Source of the DNA: Flectonema sp. DT1601
Lineage: Eukaryota > Euglenozoa > Diplonemea > Diplonemida > Diplonemidae
Direction of reading: 5' to 3'
NCBI GenBank assembly: GCA_964019425.1
Contig: OZ025839.1
Span: 605,001 to 669,000 of the forward strand
Length of the DNA stretch: 64,000 bases
This document shows, in pieces, positions 20,487-29,942 of the stretch (the first letter of the stretch is position 1; each line of letters starts with the position of its first letter). Both the position numbers and the translations under genes were made by a program. The notes under the pieces were generated by a model that ran no database searches, was not told the origin of the DNA, and was given only the letters and a program-made list of their open reading frames with translations.

Positions 20487-21770
20487 ATGGGTTGTACAGA
20501 GAGTGTTGAGGATAAATACTTTAATAAATTTCCTAACGTCACAGATAGGTATGGATTCGTGAGTAAGCTTCACGATCCAGATCCTAAAACAATTGCACAT
20601 GCTGGAGCACCTATACCAGGGGCATTTAAGATACTATCGATTGGAATAAACTATCACGGCACTAATAAAGAATTAAAAGGGTGTGCTATTGACTGTCACA
20701 ACCATATGAAGATGTTAAGTAGACGAGGGTTTAATCCCTCAAACGGATTCCAAGTACTCACTGATGACGGAAGAGGATCAGCATATCCAACAAAACAAAA
20801 TATTTTATCATCTATTTCTTGGTTAGTTGATGGAGCAACACCGGGAGACTCAATGTTCCTTCACTTTAGTGGTCATGGTACTGTTTTAGAAAATGGAAGA
20901 GATGCTGTTGTACCGTCAGACTACCAGCAATCTGGATTCTTAGATTCTTTGGAAATAATGAAAATTGTTACAACGCTTCCTCAGGGGAGTCGTCTTACTG
21001 TTATTAGTGATACTTGTCATCATGGAGGGATTTTAGACCTTCCTTGGAGATGTACACTAAAAGAGAATTCTTATCACTGGCAACAAGCAACAGGAGCTAC
21101 TGACATGATGAATGGACAGCTACTGATGCTTCGATCCGTATCAGAAATGCAAAGTTCAAAAGATGTTGCTGGTTGTGGTGCTCTAAGTCATTCTTTTATA
21201 GATGCGATTGAACAACAGAATCTCACTCCGGATCAACTGACTCTCGACAGACTCATGCGATCGCTTTTTAAATTCCTAAAAAAGAGACTCGGCAAGAACT
21301 TACTCATACCTGAGTTATCAATATCTCACAGATTCGATTTGACTGAACAATTCGCCTTGGGGTGCACCGCTAAAGATCGAAATTTTGAACACACGGCATT
21401 GCACTCCCCGCTTACAATGACAAGACAACATTTTGTTGGTAAACAGGTGATGTCATATTTTTATGATGGTTGGTACCCTGGTAAGATTCGAAGAGTTAAT
21501 ATAGACGGAACATATGACGTTGATTGGGAAGATGGTACTTCTTCACTTCGAATTACAGAGGATGCAATTAGAACTAGAGATGCCCCAAATACAGAAGAAG
21601 AACGTCGACCTCCTCAACCAACCTCATCAATTGCCACTACTCAAACTATTCAGGCTTCACAAAATACTGCGAGGCAGCCCAAGTTTGATAATTCATTCCC
21701 TCCACCACCTCCACCACCACCGCATGCTGCTGGTGATTCGTCCGACAGATACTATTCAAACAAATTTTAA
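20487..21770 (+). CDS. MCA: Metacaspase with C-terminal Tudor-like domain
   Basis: 427 residues. The caspase-like fold spans about 45-305, with catalytic His130 in HFSGHGT and catalytic Cys177 in SDTCHHGG, both in metacaspase context. Metacaspases are Ca2+-dependent cysteine proteases that cut after Arg or Lys. The N-terminus MGCTES fits N-myristoylation plus palmitoylation, suggesting membrane attachment. A Tudor-like barrel (about 313-365, VMSYFYDGWYPGKI...YDVDWEDGT) follows the protease, then a disordered tail with a proline run (about 410-416). The C-terminal Tudor-like domain is not usual for metacaspases. The preceding gene carries a similar Tudor module. Confidence 0.85.
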   Translation: MGCTESVEDKYFNKFPNVTDRYGFVSKLHDPDPKTIAHAGAPIPGAFKILSIGINYHGTNKELKGCAIDCHNHMKMLSRRGFNPSNGFQVLTDDGRGSAYPTKQNILSSISWLVDGATPGDSMFLHFSGHGTVLENGRDAVVPSDYQQSGFLDSLEIMKIVTTLPQGSRLTVISDTCHHGGILDLPWRCTLKENSYHWQQATGATDMMNGQLLMLRSVSEMQSSKDVAGCGALSHSFIDAIEQQNLTPDQLTLDRLMRSLFKFLKKRLGKNLLIPELSISHRFDLTEQFALGCTAKDRNFEHTALHSPLTMTRQHFVGKQVMSYFYDGWYPGKIRRVNIDGTYDVDWEDGTSSLRITEDAIRTRDAPNTEEERRPPQPTSSIATTQTIQASQNTARQPKFDNSFPPPPPPPPHAAGDSSDRYYSNKF

Positions 21771-22052
21771 ACAGTTAAAACTGATGACTCTAAGATGTAA
21801 TATAGATTTGTGTTCCGTCCCGTAGACCGCATCTGTCTGACCCATTTGATTCAGAGTATCCTTTTGTAGTTGTAGATTGCTACCAGTAGTTGTACTTATT
21901 ATGATTATAATATTTTGTACCTCTTTAGAAGGTCGGGTATTATTTTTGATAAAAAATTATATAAAAAATAACCCTTTTTTTTTTGAATAATTTTCGTATT
22001 TTTTTTCTTACAAGTCTCACCAGTTTAAATGTTCGTATCACATTATTGATAA

Positions 22053-22757
22053 ATGTCTGCTAAGATTAATACTGATGACGCGAGGAGTACTCGAAGTTCA
22101 GCGGCAGTGGATTCAGCACCACCATCACCAGTGAGAGAACAAGTGGTAGAAACATCGTTGCCGTCATCGCCTGGAGTATCACCATCTTCAAGGAGGATTG
22201 TTATTGAAGAGGAGGTCGTTGATGCAGAACCTTCGATGTCACCTGCTAGTATGAAATCAAAAAAGGCTTCTGTTGTTGTTCCAAAAGTACCATCTCTCCA
22301 ACAAGATCCACAATCAAGAACCAGTAGTCGAATGATAGCTGGTGCTGGGTCTCTTTATGAAACGGATGACGACACAGATTTCATTGATGATGGAGCTGAA
22401 CTAGAACACACTCGACAAGTCAAATTAATGTGGCAGCAGATTGAAAAACTTAGATCAGGTTGTCAAACAGCCCGTCATGACAATGGTAAAATATTAGAAA
22501 CTCACCTCGCCATGCAAAGCCTCCTCGAGCAACAAGCAGCAGTAGTCAACGAGGAGCAGGGGAAAGCAGCAAAGTTTCAGGGATGGGTACAAGACTGTAT
22601 TCAGAACATCTCTCAATTTCAAACAAACACTTTTAAATCTATTAATAACTCTACCCAGTCAAAGTGGAGAACATACACAGACCCTAAAACGGGCAGACCT
22701 TATTACCATAATATTGTTACTGGAGAAGTCAGTTGGAAAATACCAGCGGGGGAATGA
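22053..22757 (+). CDS. WW-domain protein with disordered N-terminus
   Basis: 234 residues. Residues 1-110 are Ser/Pro/Val-rich and disordered; about 120-190 are helical, with a coiled-coil tendency (KLMWQQIEKLRSGCQTARHD). The C-terminal 35 residues are a WW domain: Trp in SKWRTYTD, GRPYYHNIVTGEVSW, ending in Pro. It is the third WW or Tudor gene in a row, and probably an adaptor of proline-rich partners. The leader carries a T-rich run and CTTACAAG ending at 22014 and CACCAG ending at 22023. Confidence 0.7.
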   Translation: MSAKINTDDARSTRSSAAVDSAPPSPVREQVVETSLPSSPGVSPSSRRIVIEEEVVDAEPSMSPASMKSKKASVVVPKVPSLQQDPQSRTSSRMIAGAGSLYETDDDTDFIDDGAELEHTRQVKLMWQQIEKLRSGCQTARHDNGKILETHLAMQSLLEQQAAVVNEEQGKAAKFQGWVQDCIQNISQFQTNTFKSINNSTQSKWRTYTDPKTGRPYYHNIVTGEVSWKIPAGE

Positions 22758-22945
22758 GTTCCTCTCGCTTATTTTTCTTTTTTTTTTTTTTTTTTTTGAT
22801 CGTTCGTTTTCGATTACATAAATTGTATTAAATTCTGTTCTTGTATTTTTTTTTCTTTCTTTTCCCCTTTTGTTCCTTTGACTGAACACACACAGTAGTT
22901 TGGTAAATTTTATCATAACTTCCTTTCAGTACCTTCGTTTTCAAT

Positions 22946-23845
22946 ATGTCTGTTGTATTAGCAGCGGTCTTAATCCAATCAGCTTTTGCAAATTATATCG
23001 AACAAGCGAGGGCTCTCAAAACTCCTGAATTAGAAATAAATAGCGAACGGGACTACGATGCGTTTTGGGAAACCAACAGGGAGCTTTTGAAAAATGCGTG
23101 GGGGGAATACCCTAAAAAATATAATGAGCTGTACAGCAGTGAAGGTGTTGAATCTTATCTAAATAAAACTGTTGTTAAACTTTGTAATGACAAAAATGAA
23201 GATGCGATATGGAAGGAAATACTTCAAGAAACTGAAATCGAAGGAGTTCTAAAAATAAAGTTATTCGACGATGACTTTGGATTGAAATTAATAGACGAGT
23301 TGGAACATCTTCGCAAGAGTGGAATTCCAACAAGAAGACCAAACAGTATGAATCGATATGGTTTCATTCTTGAAGATGTTGGTTTAGGTGTTGGTATCAA
23401 ACACGTTATGAAAAAATATTTCTCACCATTAGCCCAAATGATATTCCCGACTCACATAACTGACTCAGATACACAGGATCATTATTCATTTACAATTCGA
23501 TACAAAGAGGGTGAGGATTTATCTTTAGCACCTCACACAGACGCAAGTTCATTTACTGTTAATTTGTGTCTTGGTATTTCTTTTGAGGGTGGTGACGTTA
23601 CTTTTTATGAAAATGGAAATTCAAAAACGATCTCTTCAGTACCCGGAGTTGCTCTCATTCACAGAGGAATGCTTCGACACAGTGCTTCTCTATTGACTAC
23701 TGGTGAGAGACATAATTTAGTAATGTGGGTCTTTGGTATAGATGGATACGTTAGAGTTGCTCCTTATCCGATTGAAGAACAATCTACTCCACAGTCCAGA
23801 TGGAAGTATTTTGATAACTCTGATTCTGATAATCACGAGTTGTGA
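22946..23845 (+). CDS. 2-oxoglutarate/Fe(II) oxygenase, OGFOD2-like
   Basis: 299 residues. The double-stranded beta-helix core has the iron triad His197-x-Asp199 (APHTDAS) and His245 (GMLRHSAS), and Arg255 (TGERHNLV) to bind 2-oxoglutarate. The sequence GVALIHRGMLRHSA...GERHNLVMWV resembles OGFOD2 and lysyl-hydroxylase-related enzymes, so it probably hydroxylates a protein side chain. The substrate is unknown. The first 15 residues (MSVVLAAVLIQSAFA) read as a cleavable signal peptide, suggesting an ER enzyme. An acceptor-like TTCCTTTCAG ends at 22929, 16 nt before the ATG. Confidence 0.8.
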   Translation: MSVVLAAVLIQSAFANYIEQARALKTPELEINSERDYDAFWETNRELLKNAWGEYPKKYNELYSSEGVESYLNKTVVKLCNDKNEDAIWKEILQETEIEGVLKIKLFDDDFGLKLIDELEHLRKSGIPTRRPNSMNRYGFILEDVGLGVGIKHVMKKYFSPLAQMIFPTHITDSDTQDHYSFTIRYKEGEDLSLAPHTDASSFTVNLCLGISFEGGDVTFYENGNSKTISSVPGVALIHRGMLRHSASLLTTGERHNLVMWVFGIDGYVRVAPYPIEEQSTPQSRWKYFDNSDSDNHEL

Positions 23846-24213
23846 ATAGCAGAACAGAAGAAGAGATGTTATTTTCAAATATAGAAAAGAGAGAGATGAT
23901 CATTTCTATACTACCATTACACGACGTGGATTTTAACTTTTTACATTAAAATCCATGTTGGGTTTTTTATATTTTAACATTACAAAATTTCACTCCCTCT
24001 CTTTGTCTGAAGCCATCGCAATGCCGAAAACGGCTTTTTTTTGAGACACGTTGCTGAGACTAGCAACTCTTACTTGAGGTGGTTCATTGCTGTTGTGTGT
24101 TATTTATTTTTATTGTATTCACAGGAACTTCTACTACAACTATATAAGTGTTCCTCTTCGTAGATAATATAAATAAATAAATAATTATTTCTACTCAGTA
24201 CCAGACCTCCTTA
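23846..24213 (+). other. Intergenic region with a 10-bp stem-loop
   Basis: No gene. TGGATTTTAA (23927-23936) and TTAAAATCCA (23946-23955) form a perfect 10-bp stem with a 9-nt loop, about 80 nt after the stop codon. Two acceptor-like sites (TATTCACAG ending 24124 and TTCTACTCAG ending 24198) precede the next start. Confidence 0.6.
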
Positions 24214-27200
24214 ATGCCTCGATACAAACTAAAAAGTAACTCAATCGAGAATGTATTAAAGCTTTGCAAAGACAACGAGCTGAAAGAATGGTTGGATGTG
24301 AAAGAAACTGTGACTGCGATGAGTAGTAAGGGAGGTCAATACTTTGGAATGGCGTTGAGGAGGAAGTTAGTTGTAATGCAGTTAGGAATGAAGACTGTAG
24401 GGGGAGTACTAAAAGATAAAGCAAGAAGACCGTTTAGAAAATTTGAGACGTCGGAGTGTGAGGGAAATATTACAACACTCTGTTGGGTAAGAGCTGGAAA
24501 GAGTAAATCTGATCAAATGCTTTTGTCTGTTGGTACTGATTCGGGATTTCTTCTTCTCGTTAGCTGTAAAGGTGCGTTACTTCACAGACAGAATTTAAAC
24601 ACCTCTGAACCCGTTGTGTCTATTCACACGAGACAAACTGATAATCAAACAGAAGGTCTTATTATACTTCTTCATCCAACAACGGTTGTTTCGGTTGGTG
24701 GGAATTGTATTTCAAAATTAGTAACACACAACCATTCTGACCCAACCGACCAACAAGGTTCTGAAGGAAGAACAAAAGTATCTTTTATATTATCCGCATC
24801 ACCTTTATTGAGTGATGGTCTTACTTGTAATGTTCATAAGTTGAAACCTCCATTTGGGATGGGAGATAAAAAGAAACATATCATATCTGATGTAGTACCA
24901 GTTGGGAAGCTATCAACATCAGTGTTGGATGTTTATAATAAAAATAAAACATTTCACATGGCTACAGTAGGATCCTCTCCATCACTGGCTGGGTATTCTG
25001 CGACTTTAGACGAACCAGTTACGGCTTCGAACCTGGCTAAGAGAATAACTAAAACAGCAGTCAATATGGTATTTACTTCAATAGGTTCTCGGCTCTGGGG
25101 TGCACCTGCGGAAGAACCATCAGAGCAAAATGAACCAAAAATACCCAAACCTGTCAAAATCGAACCAACACACGTCTTCAACGACCCGGAACGAACCCTC
25201 GACAAGGCCGTTCCGAACAGCACTGGAAGATACTTAGCGGTAGCTGATTCTCTTGGGAGGGTTAGTATTTTAGACACTACGTTATTTGTTATTATAAAAA
25301 TGTTAAAAGGATACAGAGAAGCAACAATAGTATGGCTAGACCACCAAAGCGAGTCATCGTGTGGTATTCAGAGTACCTTCCTAGTATATCTACCAAGAAG
25401 GGGTATTATTGAAGCTTGGAGAACTCATTCTCCACAACGACTGGCTGCAATGAAGATTGGATTTCATTGTAGATTATTAGACTGTAGAGTTCAGTGTTGT
25501 GTTCTTCAAACTGATGGTATGATAAGTTCAATTGGACTCGAAACGATTGAATCTGAAGCAATCCCTGAAGATAGTAATTATCATCAATTAGTTACTTCAA
25601 CGAGTGATATCATTCGGAAATGGAAATCTCTGTTCTCCAAAACCAACATCGATGATCTCCCTTCAGAAGTAGAGTACTTTGATATGTTGCAATCAATTCA
25701 TAATTCTGTTGATCTGTTAGAGTGTGTTATATCAGTTCCTGACTCTGTTCCTATTCATATCCAAAGAAAGGTAACTGACTGCGCCTTGCAAGCACTCGAT
25801 AAACGTGGGAGCAATTTAGAAGAAATAATGTTTCAAAACAACGACTATACTGACACTGAAAAATCCGTCAGCACATGTGAAGCAATGCGAACCTTCAAAC
25901 GACTAGACAACATGCAAACGGAGAGAAATCGGCTACTCAGTGAGTCGTCTCCTGAACTTGATGAGGGGAGAGTATTTAGATATTTAGTGAACAGAGCATC
26001 AGTTCTGTCTGCTTATGAACTTCTGACGAAAATAATAACAAACTGCTCAGAAGATAACAACATACCTGCGGTGGTTGAAAACACAATTGAGATAAGAAAT
26101 GCCTGGGAATCCGCTACCAGTGAACACAATGCTGAAATGTTATTATCGATTAGTACGCCAACTACATTGTTACCAGAAGTGATCCCGCTTTCGGTATTCG
26201 CTAGTTATTTTGATATGTTGGGAAGAGCGACTGTAATCACTGCTGTTGATCGTAAATTAGCTGATTTTATCTGCTTTCCAATGACTCAGAATTTTGAGTC
26301 TTTTGGAAAGTGTTGTCACATGCTGTCACTATCAAGCGCATCTATAATAAAATTATTAATCATTTGGGGAGAACGTGGTGGAGATGCACTGCTGTCACTC
26401 TCTTTTGATAAGATCGGAAGATTAGCTTCTGGTGCTCTCTCTGAATTTATTTTAGACTCCGAAGAAAGTAATTCCACCGGAATACCAGTCTGGTTAGGAG
26501 AGCTTTCAAATTTTAATTCCCTTCAATTGATCTCAACGTTAATTATTGCAGCGATTAGTAGAACGGAACCAGAAACAGAATCGAGAGCTATTCTTAGCAG
26601 GTGGCTAAGTCGTTGCATTGGGTTCTTTGAGTTGAGAGTTCTACTACGAAAGAGATCAGAAATAGCATCTTGGATAACTCATTTATCTATATCATCTCTG
26701 GAAGAGCTTCCTCCTGCTGCTATTGTTGCGGCTGCTTTTCTGAGGTCTGATGTATCAAAAAATGAATCGGTTTTTGAGTACCTGAATGCACGTGATGGAG
26801 TCAAAACACTAAACGCACACACTGCGATGTTCTTAACATACGTCTACTTAAAACATAATTGGAATAATGCTGCCGGCAGCAATGGAGGATATAAATTATC
26901 AACTTCTGAATGTTGGTTAGGAATAGCCAACAGTCTTGACGACAATCAGGGTGATGAGATCCAAGAAGCTGTTCGAATCTTAACAGAAAATGATTGTGAT
27001 TTTAGATCTATTCAGTGGTGTGCTGCTGCAATGCTTCATCCTATTCATAACATGCTATCAATAGCAAGAAGCAGAAGAGTAACCATATCTGCTGTATGCA
27101 GAGATGTAGGTAAAAGTATTAATTTTGTTCAAGAACACACAAATAAATCTTTAGTGTTTCTTGATATGCTTCATAGTGAAGTTCGTACTCCGAGCACCAC

Positions 27201-28106
27201 CCCTGACACATCTAGTCTCAACCCAAGTGGACGGTGGTGGGGAAATTTCTCGTTTGATGATGTTCTCGTTAAATTAGCTGATTCGGATGTTTCATTTACG
27301 AAATTGAAACAAATAAAATCCCTTCTTCAGTTTATATCAATTACACTCGATTCTAACATCAGAGTTTTGAGTATATTTGATGAGAAGGCAACGTTGCATT
27401 GGAATTGGTTGTTTCCTGCGGCTGCTCTGAAGATGCAATTGGTAGATGAAACGAGCGAAGTTATAAAGTCAGAAATATCTGAAGAGATGATGAGAAAAAG
27501 AGAAGAACTAATTGGTGATTGTATTCGAACTGTTGCAACTGTTGAAGAAATATTTATAGTTGTAGACAGACTCAAAGGTTCTCTTCAAGTATCAAATGAA
27601 TCCTCTAGTCTTAATCTCTTAAGTAGATTATACTTTGAAGGACAAGATAAGATTGCTTCTGACTATCTCGATAATAATGACGTTGAAGTACCGAATAGAA
27701 CACATTGTCTTTTGATGTTAAAAGTTATTAAATTACGTCTTCGGAGTGTTCTCTCTCTTCCAATGGCGGGAGGGACAACTCAACAATTGTCAGAACGAAG
27801 TTTGAATTTAATGTCGACATTTCCACTTGATCTCGCTGACTGGATCGATAGCCATGACGCAACTGAAGAGGAAGAAGCTATTGTAATGCAGTGGGTTCAT
27901 TCGGTTCCATGTGTAACAGCTTGTCATAGGCTTAAGGTGTGTTTTCATTATTACTTTATTATTATAAACGAAAACGATAACAAAAAAAACTTTAATAACA
28001 GAATCTGACTCAAAAAATTCTCCGAAATGAGGCGCTCGGTCGAACGACTGCAGCGAAATTACAAAAAGTTCTCGACTTCGTTGTTCGGATACTAAAAAAC
28101 CTTTGA
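24214..28106 (+). CDS. RAB3GAP2: Rab3 GTPase-activating protein non-catalytic subunit
   Basis: Join of 24214..27936 and 28002..28106 (intron 65 nt, GTGTGT...TAACAG, phase 0), giving 1275 residues. The N-terminal third matches RAB3GAP2 over long collinear stretches: ATVGSSPSLAGYSA (human VGSNPFTGFFYA), ASNLAKRITKTAVNMV with SRLWGAP, NSTGRYLAVADSLGRVSILDT, KMLKGYREATIVWL and FLVYLPRRGIIEAW...GFHCRLLDC. The family's beta-propeller-like N-terminus and long helical C-terminus are both present, and length is close to human (1393). With RAB3GAP1 it forms a Rab18 exchange factor and Rab3 GAP at the ER and lipid droplets. The intron removes a premature stop and adds 34 residues. Confidence 0.93.
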
Positions 28107-28463
28107 TTTTATATTCGTCTGTATTCCGTCTTGTTTGTTTTATAAATTACCACATGGGAGTTGTGAATCGATCCCTTTCTATCCCAGGCTTTATCAGTTC
28201 ACATTTTCTGATTCTTCGTTCGTATCATACACAATTATTGTTAACGAATACCACCGTCTGAAAAAAAAAAAAAACTAATTATTGTATTTTAGTATTAAAA
28301 TAGTCAGCAGGGATGAGAAGTGTTCTTATATTGGACACCAGCCATCCAACTGATGAGTAAATTTACGTTCCTGTTTGTAGCAGTCACGTCTCTCTTTTGT
28401 GCTATCCACGTTTAGTATTTCTTACCTGAAGTTTAATTGCACCCAACTTTTCGTTGAATTCAG

Positions 28464-28494
<31 letters not shown>

Positions 28495-28686
28495 ATAGTC
28501 TCAAAGAATAGGGATGGTAACTCAGTTATAATAAGAACCAAATCAGAGATTAAACCTAACAAGTTACCGAAAACAGGATCACAATGATAATTAGATTAGA
28601 ATAAGAGGAGAAACTGAATAGTCTTTCAATTACTTCCATTTTTCAATATTAAATTTACTTTTCCATCAAAAGGACTAAAACATCAA
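28107..28686 (+). other. Intergenic region, nothing recognised
   Basis: AT-rich, with an A run near 28261-28274 and a T run near 28464-28490. The short frame at 28399-28587 runs through the T tract and is not believed. An acceptor-like CCATCAAAAG ends at 28672. Confidence 0.6.
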
Positions 28687-29544
28687 ATGGTTGGCTTCGT
28701 AACTGAAATCGACGATGAGGAAATAAAATCACCAACCGATGTGGCGACTAAAACAGCAACAACTCACGAAGAGGATCCACCACAGCGGTCCAACCGATTG
28801 AAAGGAAGGAAAAGAATGGCTCTTTGGTCACTCGAGAGTACTACAAGAGAAATTGAAATACGTGTACTTCGAAAGTATCTAACGCAGCTGTGGGCGGCTG
28901 CTATTTCCGGAAGAGTCATTCGGATGACTGAAAAAGCAACTCAATTAGAAGAGTCTGCCAACAAGTTAATAATACGATCCTACTACACCAGACTCTCTGA
29001 TGTATTGTCGTCACGTCTGAAGTGGGCTGAGGAAATGAAGGAAGCCGGAAATACTTTCTTCAAAGAACAGAACTTCTCAGAAGCATTCGAGAAATACTCC
29101 GAAGCTCTCCAAAAGTCACCAAAAAGTGCAACTGAGGAACGGTCACGTTACTACTGCAATAGAGCAGCTTGCAGTATGCACAGCGAAGACTGGAGATCTG
29201 TAGAAAAAGACTGCACAGAAGCCTTACAACTAACACCGAAGTACGAGAAAGCTCTTATACGTCGCCTAAAAGCATGTGAAGCTCTCGGAGGAGATGATTT
29301 GTACAAAGCACTCGAAGACGCAGAAGCACTCTGCGCGATTCATCCGCGGAATTCAACATACTCTCAAGCAGTTAATCGAATGAAACCAATTGTTGAGCAG
29401 CGTAAGAAAGAACAAATGGCTGAAGCGATGGATAGTTTGAAGGGAATTGGTAACTCTGTATTAGGATACTTTGGAATGTCAATGGATAATTTTAAAACAA
29501 ATCAAAACCCTGACGGGACATACGGCATCTCATACCAACCATAA
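28687..29544 (+). CDS. TTC1: TTC1-like tetratricopeptide protein
   Basis: 285 residues. Three TPR motifs occupy about 112-235 (WAEEMKEAGNTFFKEQNF, RSRYYCNRAACSMH, YEKALIRRLKACEALG). After them comes the TTC1-specific tail LKGIGNSVLGYFGMSMDNFK...GTYGISY, which matches human TTC1 (LKDLGNMVLRPFGLSTENF...GSYSINF). TTC1 is a cytosolic co-chaperone of the Hsp90 system and binds some Ras and G-alpha proteins. The N-terminal 85 residues are charged and variable, as in relatives. The start is the ATG 14 nt after an AG at 28671-28672. Confidence 0.85.
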   Translation: MVGFVTEIDDEEIKSPTDVATKTATTHEEDPPQRSNRLKGRKRMALWSLESTTREIEIRVLRKYLTQLWAAAISGRVIRMTEKATQLEESANKLIIRSYYTRLSDVLSSRLKWAEEMKEAGNTFFKEQNFSEAFEKYSEALQKSPKSATEERSRYYCNRAACSMHSEDWRSVEKDCTEALQLTPKYEKALIRRLKACEALGGDDLYKALEDAEALCAIHPRNSTYSQAVNRMKPIVEQRKKEQMAEAMDSLKGIGNSVLGYFGMSMDNFKTNQNPDGTYGISYQP

Positions 29545-29942
29545 GACTGCACACACAACGTGAACTCAATACGCTCAAATGACACAAAATATCTGAAAAA
29601 CTAAACTACTTTTGTGTTACTAAGTATCACTAATATGTAACCTACATATCCGCTATTGAGTACAGTTCAATGGCGGTCATTCGCTTGCGGCGATGCTTCC
29701 CTCTTCCCCTACTAGCCTGTTCGCTTATTTACGCTTTTTAAGGCGTGCAATGTCAAAATGGATTAAATTGGTTTACTGCAAAGTGAGAATAGAGGAAGAA
29801 GTTTTTTTCCGTTTGTCGTCAACTTATTTTATTCTCTTCTTCAGTTGGTTGCTATGCTGTCGACAAGTCTCGTAAATGAATTCCAAAAGGTTAAGTTCTC
29901 TTTTCATATTATTCACTCTTGTCAGGATCATTATTATTTCAG
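29545..29942 (+). other. Spacer with possible missed 5' exon
   Basis: The 60-residue frame at 29693-29875 ends in a hydrophobic run (YFILFFSWLLCC), but no standard donor links it to the next gene. TATTATTTCAG ends directly at the next ATG. That AG is either a trans-splice acceptor or the end of a cis intron whose upstream exon I cannot place. Confidence 0.45.
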
